From the NCBI GenBank assembly GCA_020048295.1, contig JAIFMT010000125.1:1-16846 (forward strand): a stretch of DNA of 16,846 bases, read 5' to 3'. Of this stretch, positions 1 through 6,597 are shown piece after piece (position 1 is the first letter of the stretch; every line of letters begins with the position of its first letter). This stretch comes from Rhodoferax sp. Lineage in GTDB: Bacteria; Pseudomonadota; Gammaproteobacteria; Burkholderiales; Burkholderiaceae. Both the position numbers and the translations under genes were made by a program. The notes below the pieces were generated by a model. That model was not told the origin of the DNA and made no database searches. It was given only the letters and a program-made list of their open reading frames with translations.

Positions 1-537
1 AAGACACGCGAGCGGTTTTCCGCTTTTTCTGGCAAGCACCTGGGCCACAAATCCGCCTCCCCACCGCAAACCGGGCTGATCCCGATGATGATTTTCTGGT
101 GCGTGGTGATGGGACTGCTCTACCTGCTGATGACGCATTACCTCAAGCCCAGGCAGGCCCAGGTGCGCTCCAATGGTGACCTGGTGATTCAGCGTTCGGC
201 CGACGGCCACTTCTACGCGCTGGGCAGCGTCAACGGCCAGCCGGCCCAATTCATGGTGGACACCGGGGCCTCGCTGGTCAGCGTGAGCGTCGGCCTTGCA
301 CAGCGGGCAGGCCTGCGCGGCGGCACACCCACCACTTTCAGCACCGCCAATGGAAACCGGGCCGGGCGCATCGTGGAAGGCGTGGAGATTGCCATCGGAC
401 CGGTGAGCGTCAGCAATGTCAGGGTCGGTGTCGGGCTGAACATGGGTGACGATAACGAGGCGCTGCTGGGTCAGTCGTTCCTGTCGAAATTCGACATCAT
501 CATGGGCAAAACCCAGCTGGTGCTGCGGGCGCGGTGA
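1..537 (+). CDS. Membrane-anchored retropepsin-like aspartic protease (TIGR02281 type), probably 5'-partial
   Basis: This is a small single-domain aspartic protease of clan AA. Numbered from the ATG at 85, residues 3-20 are one hydrophobic membrane segment (IFWCVVMGLLYLLMTHYL). A short linker follows, then a protease fold with the catalytic motif VDTGAS (D59-T60-G61) and the later conserved block ALLGQSFLSKFD. Such one-lobed proteases act as dimers, as retroviral proteases do, and here the domain should lie on the periplasmic side; its substrate is unknown. The frame is open to the left edge, with codons for S-PPQTGLIP just before M85, and no Shine-Dalgarno sequence precedes 85. I therefore favour a start left of the window, with 85 or 88 as alternatives. 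The stop at 535-537 directly abuts the stop of the opposite gene. The family call is firm; the start is not. Confidence 0.82.
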   Translation, partial: KTRERFSAFSGKHLGHKSASPPQTGLIPMMIFWCVVMGLLYLLMTHYLKPRQAQVRSNGDLVIQRSADGHFYALGSVNGQPAQFMVDTGASLVSVSVGLAQRAGLRGGTPTTFSTANGNRAGRIVEGVEIAIGPVSVSNVRVGVGLNMGDDNEALLGQSFLSKFDIIMGKTQLVLRAR

Positions 538-2364
538 TTACGGCACCGACGGCACGGCCATCAGCGTGATGCGGTCCAGCCTGGGTGGCGTAACGATGCC
601 CTTGACACGGAAATACAGCTTGGCAATGGCCGAATCGATGTCGCCTTCCTGGCGGTTGCGCCCCTCGCGCAGCAGCGTGAAGTTGTCGCCACCGCTGGCC
701 ATGAAGTTGTTGACGGTGATGCGGTAGCTGGCGGCCAGATCGATCGGCTCTCCGTTGAGTTTCATCGAGCCCGGCACCACGCGCTGGCCAGTGCCAGGAG
801 CGGCGCCTTCAGGCTGGCTGGCATCCCAGGTGTAGCTAAAGCCACTGGACACCGGCATGATGCGCCCGCCCTTGGGCTGCGGGCTTTCCCACTGCTGCTC
901 CAGCAGGCGCAACAGTTGCTGGCCAGTCAGGTCCATGGTGACAATGTTGTTGTTGAACGGCAACACGTTGTACAGCTGGCCAAAGGTCACGGTCAGGCTC
1001 GATGTCATGTCACTGCGAATGCCGCCAGGGTTGGTAAAGGCGATTTGCGCTGCCTGGCTGCCGTAGCTGGCATCGCTGGAGGCGGCCAGAAAGGCATCAG
1101 CCAGCACCGCACCGAGCGTGCTTTCACCGGCCGGGTTTTGCTTGCGGTCCAGTGGCGCGGCCAGCCGGCCAATCACCGCGTCGGCAATGGTGGCTGTCAG
1201 GTCACCGTAGCGGCGCACCAGTTGGTCCACCTTCGGGTCACGCGTCAAAGGGGTGTAGCCCGCTGGCAGGGGAATTGGCTTGCCATCACGGTCCTTGACC
1301 GCCAGATCGTTGACCACCAGCCGGTTGTTGGCGTCCTTGGCGATGATTTTTTTGGTTTTGCCATCGACGATCAGGTCAATGCGCGTGACCAGGCGGCCAT
1401 GCGAGCCGGTTTGCGTCACCAGTTTGCCATCGGGGCGAAAACAAACGTATTCCTGATGCGTGTGACCGCTGACCACGACATCAACCGCCGGGTCAAAACG
1501 GTCGCTCAGGCCAACGATCTCGCCGGTAAAACCAGGGCAGGATTTGTCCATCACGGTTTTGGCCGTCGTCTGGCCGCCCTGGTGCATCAGCACCACGATC
1601 ACCGTAGCCCCCTGTTTTTTCAGCACTGGCACCAGCGCACTGACGGTTTCAACCTCGTCAGCAAATCGCAGCCCCTTGACGCCGGCCGGGGTCACCACGG
1701 TGGGCGTGTCTTTCAAGGTCAGGCCAATAAAGCCGACCTTGACACCGCCCAACTGGCGGATGACCGAGGACGGTAACAGCGTGGCGCCCGTCTTCTCATC
1801 GAGCACATTGGCGGCGAGGTACTGGAATTTGGCCCCCTTGAAGCGGCCATGGTCCATGCAGGTGTCTTTGCCAACCACGCCAGCGCTGCCGTCCGTTGCC
1901 GCGGGAAAGCAGCCGCCCTGTTGCAGGCGCAGCAATTCGGCCTGGCCCTTGTCAAACTCATGATTGCCCACGCTAGAGACATCCAGGCCAATCTGGTTGA
2001 GCACGTCGATGGTGGGTTCATCATGAAACAACCCGGAGGTCAGTGGCGACGCACCGACCATGTCGCCGGCTGCTACCACCAGCGTGTTTTTCGGATTTTG
2101 CGCCCGCAGTTGGTGCACCAGCGTGGACAAGTAGGCCGCCCCACCTGCCGAAACGCGTGTACCGGCCGGATTGGTGCTGTCAGGAGCCAGCACGCTGCCG
2201 CCGGGGGGCATGATGTTGCCGTGAAAGTCGTTCAGGGCAATCAGCGTCAACGTGATGGGGGCCGTGGCTGCCCATTGGCCAACCGGCTTGCCCGCCAACC
2301 CAAGACTTGAAAAGCTAACCAGCGTCGCCAGCAACAGGGTGCGATTGAATGACCTCTTGAACAT
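538..2364 (-). CDS. Secreted bifunctional metallophosphatase / 5'-nucleotidase
   Basis: This 608-residue enzyme of the UshA/CpdB-like family releases phosphate from nucleotides, using two metal ions, outside the cytoplasm. A signal peptide is visible (K/R-rich start, hydrophobic residues about 10-25). The N-terminal calcineurin-like domain carries the metal ligands in order: D46-x-H48 (NDFHGN), D101 (GDMVGAS), N134-H135-E136 (GNHEFDKG), H261 (VLMHQGG) and H301-x-H303 (SGHTHQEY). The C-terminal substrate-binding domain, from about 390, has the hallmark NPGGIR (445-450) and NNFMASGGDNF (552-562). All expected catalytic residues are present and the length is normal. The ATG at 2364 is preceded by AAGGA at a usable distance. 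Transcription probably starts between 2365 and 2421, because a terminator stands just upstream. The exact substrate (nucleotide, cyclic nucleotide, UDP-sugar) cannot be told from the sequence. Confidence 0.93.
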   Translation of the reverse strand: MFKRSFNRTLLLATLVSFSSLGLAGKPVGQWAATAPITLTLIALNDFHGNIMPPGGSVLAPDSTNPAGTRVSAGGAAYLSTLVHQLRAQNPKNTLVVAAGDMVGASPLTSGLFHDEPTIDVLNQIGLDVSSVGNHEFDKGQAELLRLQQGGCFPAATDGSAGVVGKDTCMDHGRFKGAKFQYLAANVLDEKTGATLLPSSVIRQLGGVKVGFIGLTLKDTPTVVTPAGVKGLRFADEVETVSALVPVLKKQGATVIVVLMHQGGQTTAKTVMDKSCPGFTGEIVGLSDRFDPAVDVVVSGHTHQEYVCFRPDGKLVTQTGSHGRLVTRIDLIVDGKTKKIIAKDANNRLVVNDLAVKDRDGKPIPLPAGYTPLTRDPKVDQLVRRYGDLTATIADAVIGRLAAPLDRKQNPAGESTLGAVLADAFLAASSDASYGSQAAQIAFTNPGGIRSDMTSSLTVTFGQLYNVLPFNNNIVTMDLTGQQLLRLLEQQWESPQPKGGRIMPVSSGFSYTWDASQPEGAAPGTGQRVVPGSMKLNGEPIDLAASYRITVNNFMASGGDNFTLLREGRNRQEGDIDSAIAKLYFRVKGIVTPPRLDRITLMAVPSVP

Positions 2365-2421
2365 GACCTGATTCCTTGTGTTTGATCCCGACCGCCCATT
2401 GCTCAGGGCTGCAGTCTAATC

Positions 2422-2469
2422 AAAAAAGCCCGCCGCCAAAGCGCCCTTGTTGGCACTTTGGCGACGGGC
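2422..2469 (-). terminator. Rho-independent terminator behind the TonB-receptor remnant
   Basis: On the - strand a 14-pair stem (arms 2456-2469 and 2428-2441, one mismatch) with a 14-nt loop is followed by six T residues (the A-run at 2422-2427). It lies 29 bases past the stop of the receptor remnant and 58 bases before the nucleotidase start. It therefore most likely ended the former receptor transcript and now insulates the nucleotidase gene. Confidence 0.85.
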
Positions 2470-2497
2470 GATGGGGCTGACCCAGCCGACAGCCGCT

Positions 2498-2635
2498 TTA
2501 GAAGTCCGAGCTGAAAGTCACCGAGACAAAGCGCGGCGCGCCGACATGGTCATACGGTGTCGAGCCACCAGCGCCTAAAGCGCGCGTGGTCAACAGGCTG
2601 CCGCTGCCCGAGTTGATGCGCAGATCAAGCTGCCG
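2498..2635 (-). pseudogene. C-terminal remnant of a TonB-dependent outer-membrane receptor
   Basis: On the - strand the frame closed by TAA at 2498-2500 reads 45 residues back to an in-frame TAG at 2636-2638. It begins RQLDLRINSG and ends GAPRFVSVTFSSDF. A Gly-Ala-Pro-Arg turn followed by alternating residues and a terminal Phe is how the last beta strand of TonB-dependent receptors normally ends (the signal used for outer-membrane insertion). No start codon or plug domain is present; to the right, sequence of the opposite-strand lipocalin-like gene begins at once. A strong terminator follows the stop, as expected for the end of a real gene. I infer a receptor gene deleted except for its tail. 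Outer-membrane beta-barrel proteins other than TonB receptors would also fit so short a fragment. Confidence 0.6.
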
Positions 2636-2727
2636 CTACCATTGGGCCCCCAACGACTGGATTACCTTGTTTGCCGGCCCGCTGCCTGCCGTCATGCATT
2701 GCCAAGGGACTCACCCAAGCTGAACTC

Positions 2728-3873
2728 ATGCGCCATACCCACTTCACCCGTCGCCAACTGCTGCGCACCGGCCTGCTGCTTTCTGGCTGGCCTGTAATGG
2801 CGCGCCCAGATGCTGCTTCCAGCTTGGTGCCGTTAACCCGGCGCGTATTGCAGTTTCCGCGCGATCTGGGCAGCCACCCCGATACCGCCATCGAGTGGTG
2901 GTACGTCACAGGCGCGTTGCACGCGGGCAGCCAGCGCTTTGGTTTTCAGTTGACGTTTTTTCGCTCGCGCGTTGAAGCCACGCAACAAATGAAGTCGGCC
3001 TTTGCAGCCCGGCAACTCATCTTTGCGCATGCAGCGGTGACCGATGTGGCGGGCGGGCGGCTGCTGCACGACCAGCGCATCGCCCGCAGTTCAGGAACTG
3101 CCACGGTCGATCTGGCCGCTGCCGACACGCGCGATACCGCCATCAGCCTGCGCGACTGGTCGCTAAAGCGCCAAGGCCCAGCCTACCAGGCGCAGGCACG
3201 CGGGCAAGACTTTGCCTTTGCGCTGCGTTTGACGCAAACGCAGCCCTTGTTGCTGCAAGGCGACCAGGGCTTGTCGCGCAAGGGGCCACAGGCGGCGCAG
3301 GCCAGCTTTTATTACAGCCTGCCACAGTTGCAGGCGGCGGGCCAACTGACGCTGGCCGGCAAGACGCAGCCCGTCAGCGGCAGCGCCTGGCTGGACCACG
3401 AATGGAGCAACACGCTGCTGCACCCGGACGCGGTGGGCTGGGACTGGATTGGCATGAATCTGCACGACGGCAGTGCGCTGACGGCCTTTCGGCTGCGCAA
3501 CAAGTCTGGCCATACGCTGTGGGCCGGTGGCTCGTGGCGCGCCTTGGGGATGACCGAGCCGGTGATTTTTGCGCCAGAAGACGTGGTCTTCACACCCACG
3601 CGTTTCTGGAAAAGTCCAGCCAGTGCTGCCACCTACCCGGTGCAATGGACCCTCGAGATTCGGCTGTCGGCGCAGTCTGCCTCTGCTAGCACAGCGCCGT
3701 GGCAGCGCTACACGGTGCGCGCGCTGATTGATAACCAGGAGCTCGACAGCCGCCAGTCAACTGGAGCCATTTACTGGGAAGGTTTGTGCGAGTTGCAGAG
3801 CGCCCAAAATCAGGCTGTGGGCCAGGGCTATCTGGAAATGACTGGCTACGCCAGCCCCCTCAGCTTGTCATGA
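2728..3873 (+). CDS. Tat-exported AttH/CrtC-like lipocalin-fold protein
   Basis: This 381-residue protein belongs to the AttH / carotenoid 1,2-hydratase-like family (two lipocalin-like barrels). Its residues include EWWYVTG (56-62), FGFQLTFF (71-78), WLDHEW (221-226), GWDWIGMNLHDGS (237-249) and a late YWEG. The N-terminus has a twin-arginine signal: T7-R8-R9-Q-L-L, then a hydrophobic stretch ending VMA at about 25, so the folded protein is probably exported to the periplasm. That signal fixes the start at ATG 2728; the frame is open further left (TTG at 2671), but those codons carry nothing that fits. No strong Shine-Dalgarno is seen. Relatives often sit beside an FtsX-type permease and ATPase; none is adjacent here, since the upstream neighbour is a receptor scar and the downstream ABC gene is of another type. 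The ligand or reaction is unknown; carotenoid hydration is not implied. Confidence 0.85.
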   Translation: MRHTHFTRRQLLRTGLLLSGWPVMARPDAASSLVPLTRRVLQFPRDLGSHPDTAIEWWYVTGALHAGSQRFGFQLTFFRSRVEATQQMKSAFAARQLIFAHAAVTDVAGGRLLHDQRIARSSGTATVDLAAADTRDTAISLRDWSLKRQGPAYQAQARGQDFAFALRLTQTQPLLLQGDQGLSRKGPQAAQASFYYSLPQLQAAGQLTLAGKTQPVSGSAWLDHEWSNTLLHPDAVGWDWIGMNLHDGSALTAFRLRNKSGHTLWAGGSWRALGMTEPVIFAPEDVVFTPTRFWKSPASAATYPVQWTLEIRLSAQSASASTAPWQRYTVRALIDNQELDSRQSTGAIYWEGLCELQSAQNQAVGQGYLEMTGYASPLSLS

Positions 3874-3886
3874 TTAATTTATTTTT

Positions 3887-3929
3887 ATAGCTGCTAGCGC
3901 TTTTTCTATAAGGGCTAGAGACTGATTTT
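3887..3929. repeat. Short imperfect palindromic repeat, Comamonadaceae dispersed type
   Basis: The stretch contains two arms, CTAGCGCTT (3894-3902) and AAGGGCTAG (3910-3918), that pair at 8 of 9 positions around a 7-nt loop. It lies in the AT-rich spacer between the lipocalin-like gene and the ABC transporter. The core GCTGCTAGCGCTT is one I recognise as recurring between genes in Comamonadaceae genomes (memory, not a search). The hairpin could weaken read-through into the ABC gene, but it has no clean T-run and I do not call it a terminator. A diverged inverted copy lies at 4989-5031. Confidence 0.6.
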
Positions 3930-3979
3930 GTGTATATTTTAGAAACGCTTTCCCGGCTTTCTTTTTGAACGGTTTCATC

Positions 3980-5755
3980 ATGTCTGAAAACTCCTCCGCC
4001 GCACGCAGCCCCCGATCTTTGTCGGGTTTGCTGCCATTTCTGCGCCCCTACCGACTGCAGATCGGGCTGGCGCTGCTGTTTTTGGTGGGCGCGGCGCTGG
4101 CCATGCTGGCCTTTCCGCTGGCATTGCGCAGCCTGATCGACGGCGGCCTGGTGCAAAGCGACAAAGGGACGCAGTTGATGGCGATGCGCGAACACTTTGC
4201 CGCCATGTTTGGCGTGGCGGTGGCGCTGGGTCTGCTGTCGGCATCGCGTTTTTACATGGTGAGCTGGCTCGGCGAGCGCGTCAGCGCTGATTTGCGCAAC
4301 GCCGTGTATGCCCATGTGCTGCGGCAAAGCCCGGAGTTTTTCGAGACCACGCAAACCGGCGAGGTACTGTCAAGACTATCGGCTGACACCACGCTGGTGC
4401 AAACCGTGGTGGGTTCGAGTTTGAGCATGGGGCTGCGCAATCTGGTGATGGGCGCGGGCGCGTTGGGCATTCTGATCTGGACCAACCCGCTGGTAATGCT
4501 GCAGGTGCTGCTGGTGCTGCTGCTGATCGTGGCACCGGCAGCCGGGTTTGGCCGGCGCGTGCGCAAGCTCTCGCGCGCCAGCCAGGACCGCGCGGCTGAT
4601 TCCAGCGCGATTGCCGCCGAGGTGCTCAACGCCATTCCGGTGGTGCAAAGCTACACCGCAGAAGCGCTTGAGACCAGCCGCTTCACCTGCGCCACCGAGA
4701 ACGCGTTTGCGATGGCGGTGCGGCGCACCCGGGCACGCTCGGGGCTGGTGGCGTTCATCATCATCGCCACCTCGGCGGCACTGCTGTGGGGCTTGTACCA
4801 GGGCACACAGGCGGTGATGGCTGGGCGCATCAGCGCCGGACATCTGGGGCAAACGGTGGTGTATGTGATTATTCTGGCCGGCGCCTTTGCGGTGCTCGGC
4901 GAGGTGTATGGCGACCTGCTGCGCGCCGCCGGGGCCACCGAGCGGCTGATGGAACTGCTGCACCAGAAGTCGCCTATTGTTTCACCATCAAATCCGGCTC
5001 CAGCCCTTATTCCAAAAGCGGGGAGCGCTATTGACTTTGAATCAGTTACGTTTCATTATCCATCGCGCCCAAAGCAGGCCGCGCTGCACGATTTTTCGCT
5101 GCACGTGGCACCCGGGCAGACGGTGGCGCTGGTTGGGCCCAGCGGCGCGGGCAAGAGCACGGTGTTTCAGTTGTTGTTGCGCTTTTATGACGCGCAAAGC
5201 GGCTGTATCCGGCTTGACGGTGTGTCCAACCGCGAATTGGCCTTGTCTGACTTGCGTCACCGCATTGGCATCGTGCCGCAAGACGCGGTGATTTTCTCCA
5301 GCAGCGCGCTGGAGAACATCCGCTATGGTCGGCCCGAAGCCTCCGAGGTCGAAGTGAAAGCTGCGGCACAAGCGGCCTTTGCCCACGACTTTATCAACGC
5401 CCTGCCGCAAGGCTACGACACCTTTTTGGGCGAACGCGGTGTGCGCCTGAGCGGCGGCCAGCGCCAGCGCATCGCCATTGCCCGCGCCATCCTGAAAAAT
5501 CCGCCACTGCTGCTGCTCGATGAAGCCACCAGTGCGCTGGATGCCGAAAGCGAGCGCATGGTGCAGGCGGCGCTGGAGTCGGCCATGTCTGGCCGCACCA
5601 CACTGATCATCGCGCACCGCCTGGCCACGGTGCAAAAGGCCGACCGCATTGTGGTGATCGACCAGGGGCAACTGGTGGAACAGGGCACGCATGCAGAACT
5701 GGTGGCCCACGGCGGGGTTTATGCCGGCCTGGCAGCCTTGCAATTCAACGCATGA
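3980..5755 (+). CDS. ABC half-transporter, MsbA/ABCB-type (permease fused to ATPase)
   Basis: This is a 591-residue exporter half-molecule that should work as a homodimer in the inner membrane. Residues about 20-320 form the type-1 exporter membrane domain, with hydrophobic segments near 28-50, 78-98, 150-190 and 255-310. The ATPase domain follows with Walker A GPSGAGKST (386-394), Q-loop VPQD (Q434), signature LSGGQ (490-494), Walker B LLLLDE (510-515), D-loop SALD and switch His546 (IAHRL), so it looks fully active. It resembles the MsbA-related proteobacterial family (TIGR02204-like); the substrate, lipid or drug, cannot be read from sequence. The start is taken at ATG 3980; a TTG at 3965 is in frame but less likely, and no clear Shine-Dalgarno is seen for either. 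The linker at about 337-351 appears to be encoded by a repeat copy. The gene stands alone on its strand, between the lipocalin-like gene and two small unknown genes. Confidence 0.93.
   Translation: MSENSSAARSPRSLSGLLPFLRPYRLQIGLALLFLVGAALAMLAFPLALRSLIDGGLVQSDKGTQLMAMREHFAAMFGVAVALGLLSASRFYMVSWLGERVSADLRNAVYAHVLRQSPEFFETTQTGEVLSRLSADTTLVQTVVGSSLSMGLRNLVMGAGALGILIWTNPLVMLQVLLVLLLIVAPAAGFGRRVRKLSRASQDRAADSSAIAAEVLNAIPVVQSYTAEALETSRFTCATENAFAMAVRRTRARSGLVAFIIIATSAALLWGLYQGTQAVMAGRISAGHLGQTVVYVIILAGAFAVLGEVYGDLLRAAGATERLMELLHQKSPIVSPSNPAPALIPKAGSAIDFESVTFHYPSRPKQAALHDFSLHVAPGQTVALVGPSGAGKSTVFQLLLRFYDAQSGCIRLDGVSNRELALSDLRHRIGIVPQDAVIFSSSALENIRYGRPEASEVEVKAAAQAAFAHDFINALPQGYDTFLGERGVRLSGGQRQRIAIARAILKNPPLLLLDEATSALDAESERMVQAALESAMSGRTTLIIAHRLATVQKADRIVVIDQGQLVEQGTHAELVAHGGVYAGLAALQFNA
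4989..5031. repeat. Diverged inverted copy of the 3887-3929 repeat inside the ABC transporter gene
   Basis: Read on the + strand, this stretch matches the reverse complement of 3887-3929 at 30 of 43 positions without gaps by hand alignment. It includes an uninterrupted AGCCCTTAT and AAAAGCG. It lies in frame in the linker between the membrane and ATPase domains and encodes roughly SNPAPALIPKAGSAI. A chance match is possible, since the level is only moderate. Confidence 0.45.
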
Positions 5756-5782
5756 CCCGGCTGAGGACATTAAAACCAGTGG

Positions 5783-5811
5783 TTGAACATTGTGCGCAAG
5801 ACTCGTAAACT
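5783..5811 (+). promoter_or_regulatory. Possible sigma-70 promoter for the two small genes
   Basis: TTGAAC (5783-5788) and TAAACT (5806-5811) are separated by 17 bases, each matching 4 of 6 consensus positions. They lie 28 bases before the ATG at 5839, which has a good ribosome site (AAGGAG at 5827-5832). Position and spacing are right, but matches of this quality are common by chance. Confidence 0.35.
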
Positions 5812-5838
5812 TCGAACTAACCCACCAAGGAGCCTCAA

Positions 5839-6048
5839 ATGAACGTTTCAAGCACCAGCAGCGCACCAGTTCAATCGACGCAGCAGCCCACCCGCACCCA
5901 GACACGTCAGCAGACCGAAACCCAGAACCAGACGCAGGAGCAAACCCGCACTCAGGCGCAGAATCAGTATCAGAAAGACGCAACAGCCAAACCGGTGGTC
6001 AATACCCAGGGGCAGACCACGGGCCAGCTGCTCAATGTGACGGCCTGA
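5839..6048 (+). CDS. Gln/Thr-rich disordered small protein, unknown function
   Basis: This is a 69-residue protein I do not recognise. It has 17 Gln and 15 Thr (46% of all residues), no Cys or Trp and a single aromatic residue. Residues 1-46 are low-complexity and almost surely disordered, with QT/TQ repeats such as TQTRQQTETQNQTQEQTRTQ. The last 18 residues (PVVNTQGQTTGQLLNVTA) are more varied and could be the conserved part. There is no signal peptide or membrane segment. The AAGGAG site 6 bases before the ATG and the regular codon use argue that the gene is translated. The next gene begins 24 bases later on the same strand, so the two are probably co-transcribed. A cytoplasmic or secreted structural role would be a guess. 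Confidence 0.72.
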   Translation: MNVSSTSSAPVQSTQQPTRTQTRQQTETQNQTQEQTRTQAQNQYQKDATAKPVVNTQGQTTGQLLNVTA

Positions 6049-6072
6049 GGTCACGCGCCAGCAGGTGTCATC

Positions 6073-6561
6073 ATGGCTGCCCTTGCCGCCATCAACAGTG
6101 CCACCCCATCGCTGCAGTCATCGCTGATTCGCAGCCGGCTTGAAGCGGCCAAGCGCGAGGCGGATCAGGCGCAAGCTGAAGTGACCCAGTTGAGCGCGCA
6201 AATGGACCAGGCGCAAAGCAATTACGAAAAGCGGCAAGAGACTGTGCGCAGCCTGTCCAACCAAGCCAGCCAGGCGGCCGCCAGCACGGCTGGATCCAAC
6301 GTCAGACAGGCAACAGTTCCTCAACCAGACGGCTCGACCTACACAGAGCAACTGGCTGCTGTTGCCCAGTTTGCCAAACCCCTCCTCAACATGGATTTAT
6401 CGGCAACGCAACAAAGCATCGTGGTGGGCAGCCTGCTGTCCGCTACCAATATATTGCAGTCTTCCGGTCAAACCAACACACTGGCTGTTGAGAGTTACAG
6501 CAGCCAAGCGTCGTCAGCCAGCACCGCCGTTGTGGGCAGCGTGGTCAACACCACTGCGTGA
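6073..6561 (+). CDS. Coiled-coil small protein, unknown function
   Basis: This 162-residue protein is not recognised. After a short N-terminus (MAALAAINSATPSLQSS), residues about 18-75 form a long helix rich in Ala, Gln, Glu, Lys and Arg with heptad-like spacing of Leu/Val/Ala, a likely coiled coil that would pair or bundle. A Ser/Ala/Gly-rich linker follows, then a segment about 95-140 with helical character (QLAAVAQFAKPLLNMDLS), and a Ser/Val/Thr-rich tail ending VVNTTA. There is no Cys, Trp, signal peptide or membrane segment. AGGTG at 6064-6068, four bases before the ATG, can serve as ribosome site. It follows the Q/T-rich gene closely, and both tails end in two hydrophobic residues, Asn, one residue and Thr-Ala, which hints at a shared partner or a recent common origin. 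It converges with the glutamate dehydrogenase gene, 36 bases away. Confidence 0.72.
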   Translation: MAALAAINSATPSLQSSLIRSRLEAAKREADQAQAEVTQLSAQMDQAQSNYEKRQETVRSLSNQASQAAASTAGSNVRQATVPQPDGSTYTEQLAAVAQFAKPLLNMDLSATQQSIVVGSLLSATNILQSSGQTNTLAVESYSSQASSASTAVVGSVVNTTA

Positions 6562-6567
6562 GCTTGC

Positions 6568-6594
6568 CCGGCCAATGTCATGGCACCGAGCCGG
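6568..6594. other. Weak hairpin between convergent genes
   Basis: CCGGC (6568-6572) can pair with GCCGG (6590-6594), or alternatively GCCA (6571-6574) with TGGC (6581-6584), in the 36-base gap between the coiled-coil gene and the glutamate dehydrogenase. It could slow transcription from both sides. No T-run follows on either strand, so it is not a standard terminator. Confidence 0.22.
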
Positions 6595-6597
6595 AAC

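Noticed and set aside
916..1776. 286-codon open frame opposite the nucleotidase
   Set aside because: It lies fully inside a gene with all catalytic motifs, and its composition is that of an antisense shadow.
2637..2723. Open + strand stretch reading YHWAPNDWITLFAGPLP and ending at a TGA just before the lipocalin-like gene
   Set aside because: I considered the tail of an upstream permease. The stretch is too short, has no start and matches no permease ending I can name; it may be debris at the deletion edge.
2617..2727. Longer N-terminus for the AttH-like protein (TTG at 2671)
   Set aside because: The added residues would put charged and Cys-containing sequence before a well-placed twin-arginine signal; ATG 2728 fits better.
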